Shown piece by piece: positions 1 to 7,642 of a DNA stretch of 34,306 nucleotides; within the stretch, counting starts at the first letter, position 1, and each line of letters begins with the position of its first letter. Under the pieces are notes generated by a model, which did no database searches, had not been told where the DNA came from, and saw only the letters and a list, made by a program, of their open reading frames with translations. Origin of the DNA: Marinibacterium sp. GTDB taxonomy: Bacteria; Pseudomonadota; Alphaproteobacteria; Rhodobacterales; Rhodobacteraceae. The stretch is from positions 1 through 34,306 of the forward strand of contig JAEPNQ010000041.1 in NCBI GenBank assembly GCA_017643305.1, in the 5' to 3' direction. The position numbers and the translations under genes are program-made.

Positions 1-124
1 TACTTATACCTATTAATGGGGAGGGATAACCTTGGATAAGAGAACCTCTGGCTGGGGCATAAACAGGGGCATTCTCAGGACCCTTGGGGTGCCTGACTAC
101 TTGGTCTGATCATCTAGAAGAAGA

Positions 125-199
125 TGGCTGGGGTGGTAGGATTCGAACCTACGATACACGGTACCAAAAACCGCTGCCTTACCACTTGGCTACACCCCA
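125..199 (-). tRNA. tRNA-Gln (anticodon TTG)
   Basis: Read on the minus strand this folds as a complete class I tRNA. The 7 bp acceptor stem is TGGGGTG with CACCCCA, there is a D-arm with GGT, the anticodon loop is TTTTGGT giving anticodon TTG (Gln, CAA codon), the T-loop is TTCGAAT, the discriminator is G and CCA is encoded. Length is 75 nt with CCA. The discriminator G and T1-A72 pair are normal for bacterial tRNA-Gln. Bases 1-124, beyond its 3' end, hold nothing I can recognise. Confidence 0.97.
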
Positions 200-354
200 A
201 CGGTGCCCGGGTCATTAAAGCGCTTGAGCGTGGGGTTCAAGGGTTCGTTGCAAAATTTCTGAGGTCATTGGCATAGGCGGTGTGTGTCCCAAAACGGGCG
301 GTGTCATATGCCTTGGGAGATGCTAGCCTGCTTGCGACGGCGGGAGGAGATATC

Positions 355-1260
355 ATGGACTTTCTCAGGACACCGGATGCGCGGTTTGACGGGCTCAACG
401 AGTATGATTTTAAACCCAATTACCTGGATGTGGACGACACTGAAGGCGGTACGCTGCGGGTCCATTATCTGGATGAAGGCCCTGCCTCTGCGACGCCGGT
501 GTTAGTGATGCATGGAGAGCCAACCTGGTGTTATCTCTATCGGCACATGATCCCGGTTTTCACAACTGCAGGGCACCGGGTGATTGCACCAGATCTGGTC
601 GGGTTCGGGCGGTCGGACAAGCCGGTACGGCGGGAGGATTACACGTATCAGCGGCATGTGGATTGGATGGCATCGGTGGTGCGGCAGCTGGATCTGCAGA
701 GTATCACGCTGGTCTGCCAGGATTGGGGCGGGTTGATCGGATTGCGGCTGTGGGCGGAAGTGCCGGAGCGGTTTGCACGGATCGTGGTGGCCAATACTGC
801 CCTGCCCACCGGGGACCAGCCGATGAGCGACGCGTTCTGCGCCTGGCGGGATTTCAGTCAGATGGTGGAGCCCTTTCCGGCAGGACGGATTGTTTATGGT
901 GGCACGACGCAGAAACTGAGCGAGGCGGAGGTGGCCGCCTATGACGCACCTTTTCCTGATGAACGTTACCAAGCCGGGGCGCGACAGTTCCCGATGCTGG
1001 TGCCCAATCAACCGGACGATCCGGCAAGTCCCGCAAACCGGGCGGCGTGGGAGGTCCTGCGCAGTCTCGACACGCCCGTGCTGACGGCGTTTGGTGCGGA
1101 TGACAAAATCATGGCCGGGGTGGATAAGATATTCCAGAAACTGCCCGGCGCAGCGGGTCAACCGCATACCGTACTTCCAAATGCGGGACATTTCCTTCAG
1201 GAAGACGTCGGACCTGAACTGGCGGCGTTGGTGAATGCCTTTATCGATCGGACGGGATAA
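355..1260 (+). CDS. dhmA: haloalkane dehalogenase (subfamily I, DhlA/DhmA-like)
   Basis: An alpha/beta hydrolase of 301 residues expected to cleave carbon-halogen bonds of haloalkanes hydrolytically (EC 3.8.1.5). Visible features: the oxyanion segment HGEPTW (residues 53-58), the nucleophile elbow CQDWGG with catalytic Asp123 and halide-binding Trp124, a cap-domain Trp164 that could be the second halide ligand, an acid in GADDK (Asp249/250), and catalytic His279 in NAGHF. The order Asp-Trp after the nucleophile with an acid after strand 7 fits subfamily I (DhlA-like). An upstream in-frame ATG at 280 exists, but the strong GGAGGAG at 343-349 just before ATG 355 and the family N-terminus (MDFLRTP) decide the start. 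The gene converges on the SH3 protein with 4 bp between stop codons. No transporter or dehalogenation partner is adjacent. Family assignment is strong; substrate is unknown, and a related epoxide or fluoroacetate hydrolase is less likely. Confidence 0.88.
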   Translation: MDFLRTPDARFDGLNEYDFKPNYLDVDDTEGGTLRVHYLDEGPASATPVLVMHGEPTWCYLYRHMIPVFTTAGHRVIAPDLVGFGRSDKPVRREDYTYQRHVDWMASVVRQLDLQSITLVCQDWGGLIGLRLWAEVPERFARIVVANTALPTGDQPMSDAFCAWRDFSQMVEPFPAGRIVYGGTTQKLSEAEVAAYDAPFPDERYQAGARQFPMLVPNQPDDPASPANRAAWEVLRSLDTPVLTAFGADDKIMAGVDKIFQKLPGAAGQPHTVLPNAGHFLQEDVGPELAALVNAFIDRTG

Positions 1261-1264
1261 CCGT

Positions 1265-1774
1265 TCAGTCGCGGAGCTCGTCGGCGCCCACGCCCCAGAT
1301 ATTTTCCTTGCGAGTCCAGCCGCGATATCCGCCGGCGGACAGGCTGCACCAGTCGATGTTGCAGTAGCCCAGTCGCGCGACTACGCCAAGCTCCAGCGCG
1401 GCCACCACCGGCGTTTGCGGGTCCGGGCGGGTGTGCAGTGTCAGCATATCTTTTTCAACAATCACCGTGCGCACGCCCGACAGCAGGGCGTAGTGGACCC
1501 AGCCCCCTGCCCCGTCGCGGTCCATCACCCGGCGCCAGTGGCCATGTTCGCCAGTGACCTGCAGCGGCATGTCGCGGCGCTTGAAAACCCAGTCGATGCG
1601 GTGCGTCAACGACGGTCCGCGCCGCACGTTGCCTTCACTGGCCTTCAGCGACACGTATCTGGGGATGGGGAGGTTGGTCACCGCCCCTTTTTGAAGCACG
1701 GCCTGTGCCAAAGCCGCAGTTGGAGCGATGCCCAGCCACCACAGCATTGCCAGGGCCACCGCCCCGCGTTTCAT
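1265..1774 (-). CDS. exported bacterial SH3-domain protein
   Basis: A 169-residue protein with an N-terminal signal peptide: Met-Lys-Arg, a hydrophobic stretch to about residue 20, and a likely cleavage after ALA-Q. The mature part looks like two SH3-type (SH3_4-like) repeats. The first carries the typical VSLKASEGNVRRGPS and WVFKRRDMPLQV segments and the second carries VVAALELGVVARLGYC and GWTRKENIWG. Such periplasmic proteins are usually thought to bind cell wall or partner proteins; no catalytic residues are seen. I start it at ATG 1774 because the signal peptide begins there; an open frame continues upstream to 2035 but overlaps the divergent dehydrogenase. It is divergent from the dehydrogenase at 1932, leaving 157 bp for both promoters. 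Role is unknown beyond the domain. Confidence 0.85.
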   Translation of the reverse strand: MKRGAVALAMLWWLGIAPTAALAQAVLQKGAVTNLPIPRYVSLKASEGNVRRGPSLTHRIDWVFKRRDMPLQVTGEHGHWRRVMDRDGAGGWVHYALLSGVRTVIVEKDMLTLHTRPDPQTPVVAALELGVVARLGYCNIDWCSLSAGGYRGWTRKENIWGVGADELRD

Positions 1775-1931
1775 CTTTGCCCACTTAAACACGACCTGCC
1801 CGCTCGAATTCCGTTGTTTATCTTCTTTAAAGGAGAGGGCATTTTTGCGCCCTGGAGTTCTTGTGCCCCGTCTCTTCCTGCGCCACCATGACACGGCGGA
1901 CGAGGTTTTGAAAAGCGAACGGAGGATCAGG

Positions 1932-2918
1932 GTGGCAAGAGAGAGGTTGAGTGTTGTCGTGACGCGACGGTTACCCGAAGCGGTGGAGACCCGCCTGAGC
2001 GAACTGTTCGACGTACGTCTGAGAGAAAACGACACGCCTATGACCCGCTCCGAGTTGACCGAAGCGGTCCGGTCGGCCGATGTTCTGGTGCCGACAGTGA
2101 CCGATACGATCGACGCCGCGCTGCTGTCCCAGGCCGGAGAACGGTTGAAACTGATCGCGAATTACGGCGCCGGGGTGGACAATATCGATGTGGCCACCGC
2201 ACGGCAGCGAGGCATTCTGGTCAGCAACACCCAAGGCGTTTTGACTGACGACACCGCCGACATGACCATGGCGCTGATCCTTGCTGTGACCCGCCGCATT
2301 CCCGAGGGCCTGAGCGTGATGCAAAAAGGCAATTGGGATGGCTGGGCGCCGACCGCTCTGCTTGGTGGGCGCGTTGCAGGCCGCCGGTTAGGCATTCTGG
2401 GTATGGGTCGGATTGGGCAGGCCGTGGCACGCCGGGCGGCAGCCTTTGGCATGCAGATCCATTACCATAATCGCAAGCGCCTGCGCCCCGAGATCGAGGA
2501 GGAGCTGGAGGCAACGTATTGGGAAAGCCTGGATCAGATGGTTGCCCGGATGGACATCATCAGTATCAACTGCCCCTCCACTCCTTCGACCTTCCACCTG
2601 ATGAACGCCCGGCGTCTGAAGCTGGTGAAACCCAATGCAGTGATCGTGAACACCTCGCGGGGTGAGGTGATCGACGAAAACGCATTGACCCGCATGTTAC
2701 GTTCTGGGGAAATCGCCGGGGCCGGACTGGACGTGTATGAACACGGCACCGACATAAATCCGCGCCTGCGGGAGCTCGAAAACGTGGTGCTGTTGCCGCA
2801 TATGGGCTCCGCAACCGTCGAAGGACGGCTGGAGATGGGCGAAAAGGTGATCATCAACATCAAGACCTTCGAAGACGGGCACCGGCCACCGGATCAGGTG
2901 GTGCCCTCCATGCTGTAA
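1932..2918 (+). CDS. D-2-hydroxyacid dehydrogenase (glyoxylate/hydroxypyruvate reductase type)
   Basis: NAD(P)-dependent D-isomer 2-hydroxyacid dehydrogenase of 328 residues, probably reducing glyoxylate, hydroxypyruvate or a similar 2-oxoacid in the cytosol. The catalytic domain segment NYGAGVDNIDV (78-88), the Rossmann motif GxGxxG in ILGMGRIG (157-162), catalytic Arg243 in NTSRGEVID and His290 in LLPHMGSAT are present. The position normally holding the catalytic Glu (DVFxxEP in relatives) reads DVYEHGT, so Gly272 sits where Glu is expected; Glu270 or Asp274 could substitute. The start is a GTG at 1932, chosen because GGAGG lies at 1921-1925 with 6 nt spacing and the protein then begins just before the first beta strand (LSVVVTRRLPE). 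The open frame runs back to 1728 but would overlap the divergent gene. Exact substrate is not determinable. Confidence 0.85.
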   Translation: MARERLSVVVTRRLPEAVETRLSELFDVRLRENDTPMTRSELTEAVRSADVLVPTVTDTIDAALLSQAGERLKLIANYGAGVDNIDVATARQRGILVSNTQGVLTDDTADMTMALILAVTRRIPEGLSVMQKGNWDGWAPTALLGGRVAGRRLGILGMGRIGQAVARRAAAFGMQIHYHNRKRLRPEIEEELEATYWESLDQMVARMDIISINCPSTPSTFHLMNARRLKLVKPNAVIVNTSRGEVIDENALTRMLRSGEIAGAGLDVYEHGTDINPRLRELENVVLLPHMGSATVEGRLEMGEKVIINIKTFEDGHRPPDQVVPSML

Positions 2919-2982
2919 CCGCCTGTATCACGCGGGCCGGTATGTGACCGGACCTATCATCGGGCCGGGACGGGAGACCTGC

Positions 2983-4761
2983 ATGTTACGAACGCTCACT
3001 GCTATTGCCGCATTGCTGATCGCGCCTGTGCTGTCTGCCCAGCAGGCAGCCGATGCGGTTGCGCCTGAGACGGGCACGGATACCGCCCTGTCCCTGACCA
3101 CTGCTGAGTTGCAATCGGCCTGGGAGCGCAAGCAGGCAGGGCAACCGGTTGAGGCACAAAACTGGATGATCTCTGCGGCCAATCCGCTGGCAGTGGAGGC
3201 TGGCGCTCGGATCCTGCGTGGGGGTGGTAGCGCAGCAGATGCGATGGTGGCCACGCAACTCGTGCTGGGTCTGGTGGAGCCGCAATCCTCCGGTCTTGGC
3301 GGTGGCGCGTTTCTGGTCTGGTATGACGCTGACACCGGGGAATTGACCACGCTCGACGGTCGTGAAACTGCGCCGCTGGCGGCGACGCCACGACTGTTCC
3401 AGACGGAAAGCGGCGAGCCGATGGGGTTCTTTGATGCGGTCGTGGGCGGCCGGTCGGTCGGTACGCCAGGCACGCCCGCCCTGTTGGAGGAAGCACACAG
3501 CCGCTGGGGGCGCAGCCCGTGGCCTGACCTGTTTGACGATGCCACCCGTATGGCAGAGGACGGGTTTACCGTGTCGCCCCGTCTGGCAGCGCTGGTGACT
3601 GCGGATGCAGAACGACTGGCGCTGCATCCCCAAACGGCAGCCTATTTCCTGCCAGGTGGCGAGCCGCTGCAGGCCGGTGATACGCTGACCAACCCCGCCT
3701 ATGCGCAAACCCTGCGCACGCTGGCCAGTGACGGCGCCGATGGGTTCTACAGCGGGGACATCGCGCGCGATACCATCAACACTGTACGCAGCGCCCCAAA
3801 CAATCCCGGCGTCCTGTCAGACCTCGACCTTGCACTCTACAGCGTACGGGATCGCCCCGCCGTTTGCGTGGCCTTCCGGATCTATGACATCTGCGGAATG
3901 GGCCCACCTTCGTCGGGCGCGCTGAGCGTTGGACAGATCCTCGGCATGCTGGATCACCATGCGCCGGGTCACCCAAACGACCCGCACAGCTGGCGGCTGT
4001 TTGGTGATGCCAGCCGGCTCGCTTTCGCGGATCGGGGTCGCTACATGGCCGACAGCGACTATGTCCCGATGCCCACCAAGGGGCTGGTCGATCCAGACTA
4101 CCTCGCCACCCGTGCCCAGTTGCTCCAAGGGGAGACCGCGCTGGAAGAGGTCGCGCCGGGCACACCAGAATGGGACCATGCAATCATCTGGGCGGATGAT
4201 GACAGTGTTGAGCTGCCATCGACCTCCCACATCTCCATCGTGGATGCGGCGGGCAATGTGCTGTCGATGACGACCACCATCGAAAACGCCTTTGGGTCGC
4301 GGTTGATGACCGGTGGGTTCCTGTTGAACAACGAACTGACCGATTTCTCCTTCCGCACCCACCGCGACGGCGTGCCCATCGCCAACCGGCTGGAGCCGGG
4401 CAAACGGCCCCGGTCGTCGATGGCGCCCACCATTGTGATGAAAGATGGCGCACCGGTGCTGGCTATCGGTTCACCTGGCGGCAGCCGTATCATTCCCTAT
4501 GTCGCCAAAACCATCCTTGCCTGGGCGGATTGGGGTTTGGATATTCAACAGGCCGTGTCCCTGCCCCACGCAGTCAACCGGTTCGGCGGATATGATCTGG
4601 AACCGGGCACCTGGGCTGAAGCCATGCAGCCCAAGCTGGAGGCGATGGGATACCAAACCCGGATCCGCGATTTGAACTCGGGGCTGCATGCCATTGAAAT
4701 TGGCACAATCCTCCGCGGCGCCGCAGACCCGCGCCGCGAGGGCATTGCTTTCGGAGAATGA
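2983..4761 (+). CDS. ggt: gamma-glutamyltransferase (periplasmic)
   Basis: An Ntn-hydrolase proenzyme of 592 residues that transfers or hydrolyses gamma-glutamyl groups, for example of glutathione (EC 2.3.2.2, 3.4.19.13). A signal peptide spans residues 1-19 (MLRTLTAIAALLIAPVLSA). The large-subunit part has the GGGSAADA and SSGLGGGAFL segments; autoprocessing should occur before the nucleophile Thr414 in STSHISIVD (family TTHxSVVD). The small subunit has RPRSSMAPT and the oxyanion segment GSPGGSRII. All landmarks of an active enzyme are visible and the length is normal (~560-600). The start ATG 2983 follows GGGAG and begins the signal peptide; the frame's first start at 2944 lacks this. It follows the dehydrogenase by 64 bp on the same strand and precedes the FAD dehydrogenase by 67 bp, so the three may be co-transcribed. 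Confidence 0.92.
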   Translation: MLRTLTAIAALLIAPVLSAQQAADAVAPETGTDTALSLTTAELQSAWERKQAGQPVEAQNWMISAANPLAVEAGARILRGGGSAADAMVATQLVLGLVEPQSSGLGGGAFLVWYDADTGELTTLDGRETAPLAATPRLFQTESGEPMGFFDAVVGGRSVGTPGTPALLEEAHSRWGRSPWPDLFDDATRMAEDGFTVSPRLAALVTADAERLALHPQTAAYFLPGGEPLQAGDTLTNPAYAQTLRTLASDGADGFYSGDIARDTINTVRSAPNNPGVLSDLDLALYSVRDRPAVCVAFRIYDICGMGPPSSGALSVGQILGMLDHHAPGHPNDPHSWRLFGDASRLAFADRGRYMADSDYVPMPTKGLVDPDYLATRAQLLQGETALEEVAPGTPEWDHAIIWADDDSVELPSTSHISIVDAAGNVLSMTTTIENAFGSRLMTGGFLLNNELTDFSFRTHRDGVPIANRLEPGKRPRSSMAPTIVMKDGAPVLAIGSPGGSRIIPYVAKTILAWADWGLDIQQAVSLPHAVNRFGGYDLEPGTWAEAMQPKLEAMGYQTRIRDLNSGLHAIEIGTILRGAADPRREGIAFGE

Positions 4762-4828
4762 GCTGTTTGGGTTTGTTAAAGCCCCAGCCTGTGCGCTATG
4801 CTCAATCATCTCGAACCCGGGAGGACCC

Positions 4829-6229
4829 ATGATTGAAGCGCAGACCCTGCCCCGCAATGAAACCGGTATCGAAGCCGCCTTGGGCGTGCTCAAGCAACGG
4901 TTCGGAGAGAAGTTCCAGACCGGCCAGGCGATCCGCGAACAGCATGCGCACACCACCACCTGGATTGATAACCAGCCCCCTGACGGTGTTGTCTGGCCAC
5001 AGAATTCGCAGGACGCTGCTGAGATTGTGAAAATCTGTGCCAACCACCGCGTGCCGATCATCGGCTATGGCACCGGCACATCGCTGGAGGGGCATCTGAA
5101 CGCGCCTGCCGGGGGTATTTCAGTCGACTTTACTGACATGAACCAAATCCTCGCCGTGCAGGCCGAAGATCTGACCGTCGTGGTTCAGCCCGGTGTCACG
5201 CGCGAAGACCTGAACACCCACCTGCGGGACCAGGGCCTGTTTTTCCCCATCGACCCCGGCGCGAATGCCAGCTTGGGCGGAATGGCCTCCACCCGGGCCA
5301 GCGGGACCAACGCTGTGCGCTATGGAACAATGAAGGACAATGTGCTGGCGCTTGAAGCGGTGATGCCAACCGGCGAAATTATCCGCACCGCGCGCCGCGC
5401 CAAGAAATCGTCGGCGGGTTATGACCTGACCCGCCTGATGGTCGGGGCCGAAGGCACGCTGGGGCTAATCACCGAGCTGACAGTAAAACTTTATGGTATC
5501 CCCGAGGCGATGAGTTCCGCGCGCTGTTCGTTCCCCAGCATCGACGCGGCCAGCCAGGCGGTTATGGCGACCATCCAGTACGGCATACCAGTGGCCCGGA
5601 TTGAGCTATTGGACCCCATCGCTGTGCGGGCCGTGAACAGTTATTCCAAGCTGGATCTGCCGGAAACACCGCTTTTGTTGCTGGAGTTTCATGGCTCGGA
5701 AGCAGGTGTCGCCGAACAGGCGGAACTGTTTGGACAGATCGCAGAGGAGTTTGAAGGCACAGGGTTTGAATGGACCACAAGCCCGGAAGAACGCACACGG
5801 CTGTGGAAGGCTCGGCACGATCTGTACTGGGCGGTCCTGGCTTTGCGACCCGGATCGCAATCGCTGGCCACGGATGTATGCGTGCCAATCTCGCGACTGG
5901 CTGAATGCACGGTCACCGCATTAGCCAAGGCAAAGGAGCTGGGGCTAATTGCTCCATTAGTGGGCCATGTGGGAGACGGCAATTTCCACGTCTCCCCTTT
6001 GATCGACATGGAAAATGCGCGCGAAGTTGCGGCCTCCAAGGAATATGTCAGCTGGCTGGCAGAACTGGCGATTTCGATGGATGGCACATGCACCGGCGAA
6101 CATGGGATCGGACAAGGTAAGAAGCCATACCTCGCCAAGGAACTGGGCGAAGGTGCGGTCGATGTGATGCGCGCAATCAAATCCGCGCTGGACCCGCAAG
6201 GCATCATGAACCCCGGCAAGATTTTCTGA
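4829..6229 (+). CDS. FAD-binding D-lactate/glycolate-type dehydrogenase (GlcD/Dld-like)
   Basis: A 466-residue flavoprotein of the FAD_binding_4 plus FAD-oxidase C-terminal family, expected to oxidise a D-2-hydroxyacid such as D-lactate, passing electrons to cytochrome c or quinone (EC 1.1.2.4-like). The PCMH-type FAD domain shows PIIGYGTGTSLEGH (76-89), the diphosphate-binding SLGGMASTRASGTNA region and GAEGTLGLIT. The C-terminal cap carries GHVGDGNFHV and TGEHGIGQGKKPYL, with the terminal MNPGKIF typical of the family. Start ATG 4829 is preceded by GGGAGG at 4819-4824; the open frame upstream to 4688 overlaps ggt. Whether it is lactate, glycolate or 2-hydroxyglutarate dehydrogenase cannot be told from motifs. 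The neighbouring 2-hydroxyacid dehydrogenase acts on similar 2-oxo/hydroxyacids. Confidence 0.88.
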   Translation: MIEAQTLPRNETGIEAALGVLKQRFGEKFQTGQAIREQHAHTTTWIDNQPPDGVVWPQNSQDAAEIVKICANHRVPIIGYGTGTSLEGHLNAPAGGISVDFTDMNQILAVQAEDLTVVVQPGVTREDLNTHLRDQGLFFPIDPGANASLGGMASTRASGTNAVRYGTMKDNVLALEAVMPTGEIIRTARRAKKSSAGYDLTRLMVGAEGTLGLITELTVKLYGIPEAMSSARCSFPSIDAASQAVMATIQYGIPVARIELLDPIAVRAVNSYSKLDLPETPLLLLEFHGSEAGVAEQAELFGQIAEEFEGTGFEWTTSPEERTRLWKARHDLYWAVLALRPGSQSLATDVCVPISRLAECTVTALAKAKELGLIAPLVGHVGDGNFHVSPLIDMENAREVAASKEYVSWLAELAISMDGTCTGEHGIGQGKKPYLAKELGEGAVDVMRAIKSALDPQGIMNPGKIF

Positions 6230-6399
6230 CCTGGCTGACAACGCAGCACCGCAGAAAATCTCTCGAAATACTGCGCGCGCCAACGTGCTGCATCCCGGTT
6301 CTGATCGGCATATTCTGTCAAGTTCATGATTGGCGACGTGCCGTGTCATCGGGTCGCTTTGGCAGGCGTGCTTTACCGCCGCAGTGTAGCCTTGTTTTC

Positions 6400-6740
6400 C
6401 GCGTTTATGCAGGAACCCTATAGGGCTACGCACCGGCATACAGGATCTCATAACGAAACTTGCGACCCCCGCAATTTCAAACTTACGCGCGTTTTGCGGG
6501 CGATATTTGTCGATCAGGCCCAGCTTGGGCGTGCTACCGCCCATGTCGAACGACAGCACTTCGGCCTGCCCGGTCTCTGCCGCGATGTGCGCGGCCAGAA
6601 CCGCACCCCCCGCCGGGCCAGATTTCGCCAAGCGGATGGGCAGCAGCGCCGTCGTTTCAACTGTGATCATGCCTCCGCCGGCAGTGATCATCAAGATCGG
6701 ACAGGTCAGCCCCTCCTGCGCGGCGGGCGGCGCCAGTCAT
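6400..6740 (-). pseudogene. remnant of hydantoinase/oxoprolinase A-type gene (HyuA-like)
   Basis: An internal fragment of about 110 codons of a ~690-residue hydantoinase A/5-oxoprolinase ATPase-fold protein. On the minus strand it reads LMITAGGGMITVETTA, then PIRLAKSGPAGGAVL, then VLSFDMGGSTPKLGLID and ARKFEIAG, which match the family's SNGG, IRLxESGPAGG and SFDMGGTTAKxxLID blocks in order. A weaker trace (FVMRSCMPVRSPI) continues to about 6400. Both ends of the family are missing: the upstream side runs into the 3' end of the CobW-family gene in another frame, and the downstream side (6230-6400) has no recognisable coding. It is therefore a deletion remnant, consistent with a former amide/hydantoin catabolic gene next to the surviving amidohydrolase. 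Confidence 0.75.
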
Positions 6741-7642
6741 CCGCAACAATCTATGGCGAGCTTGCCCACCTGATCCCTCAGCAGAAGCCCGCGTAGCCCA
6801 AGGCACACAATACCAGTTACGCCATGTCCCGGTGCCTGTTCCGCCTGCCACCGACGTCCGACTGTCTGGATCAGCCAGGTCTGCCCTTCAGCCCCTGCAA
6901 CATACCCCTTGGCCCGAATGACGCCATACCCCCCTGTCGCCAAGTCTTGGGCCAGAAGTGATGCATCAACATCATCGTTCGGACGCAAAATCATGCTTTC
7001 GAATTGCGCGTCCGAATGCGGAGCAGTGTGCCCTGTTGACGGTTCTGCAACAACGCCGAGGATCGTTTCAGGCGCAACATCGCCAAACCGGGCCGGGACC
7101 TGCGCGGCATCCGGAGCCATCTCAGACAGCCAGGAGGCTAGATCTTTCTCCTGTTCCGGCTCCACCAGGTCCAGTTTGTTCACCAAGACGATCTCAGCAT
7201 CACTGAGCTGCCGGGTAATTGTATCGCCGATGTAGTCATCCTTGGCGGCCGCCTGCACAGTTTCGCCGTCCACAACGACGACGATCCCATCCGAGCGGAA
7301 CCCATCGATCAACGAAAACGTGGAAACGATAGCGCCGGGAATCGCAACACCTGAGCTTTCGATCACAACATAGTCCGGCGGCGGATCCAGCATTGCCAAT
7401 TCGTTCAGCGCGCCGATCAGGTCATTGCCAAAGGAACAGCAGATGCACCCCCCGGCAATCGAAATCATGTTTTCGTCCTCGGCAACGATCAGGTCTTCGT
7501 CAATCGGCAATTCGCCAAACTCATTGACCAGCACCGCCAACCGCCGGCCATCAGCGCGGCGCAGAAGGTTGTTCAGCAGCGTCGTTTTACCCGAACCTAG
7601 ATAGCCACCGATTGTGATGACAGGCAGCACCGCGTCCGTCAC
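6737..7642 (-). CDS. G3E-family GTPase (CobW/COG0523), candidate metallochaperone
   Basis: A 301-residue P-loop GTPase of the CobW/UreG/HypB (G3E) group, cytosolic, whose members deliver metals to enzymes. Visible: Walker A GGYLGSGKTT (12-21), the metal-binding CxCC motif GGCICC (Cys66, 68, 69), switch region VVIESSG (92-98), the guanine-specificity motif NKLD (155-158), and a C-terminal CobW_C-like domain ending in a GIVCLGLRGLLLRDQVG helix. No His-rich metal-sensing stretch is seen. The ATG overlaps the stop of the upstream amidohydrolase by 4 nt (ATGA), so the two are translationally coupled. Zinc-dependent amidohydrolases need a divalent metal, so a dedicated delivery role is a reasonable inference, not shown. 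Its last codons overlap the edge of the HyuA remnant, so the extreme C-terminus may have been altered by that deletion. Confidence 0.9.
   Translation of the reverse strand: MTDAVLPVITIGGYLGSGKTTLLNNLLRRADGRRLAVLVNEFGELPIDEDLIVAEDENMISIAGGCICCSFGNDLIGALNELAMLDPPPDYVVIESSGVAIPGAIVSTFSLIDGFRSDGIVVVVDGETVQAAAKDDYIGDTITRQLSDAEIVLVNKLDLVEPEQEKDLASWLSEMAPDAAQVPARFGDVAPETILGVVAEPSTGHTAPHSDAQFESMILRPNDDVDASLLAQDLATGGYGVIRAKGYVAGAEGQTWLIQTVGRRWQAEQAPGHGVTGIVCLGLRGLLLRDQVGKLAIDCCG

Noticed and set aside
502-1191. A 229-codon minus-strand frame within the dehalogenase gene
   Set aside because: Composition is Arg/His/Pro-rich as in antisense shadows; no recognisable domain and no ribosome binding site.
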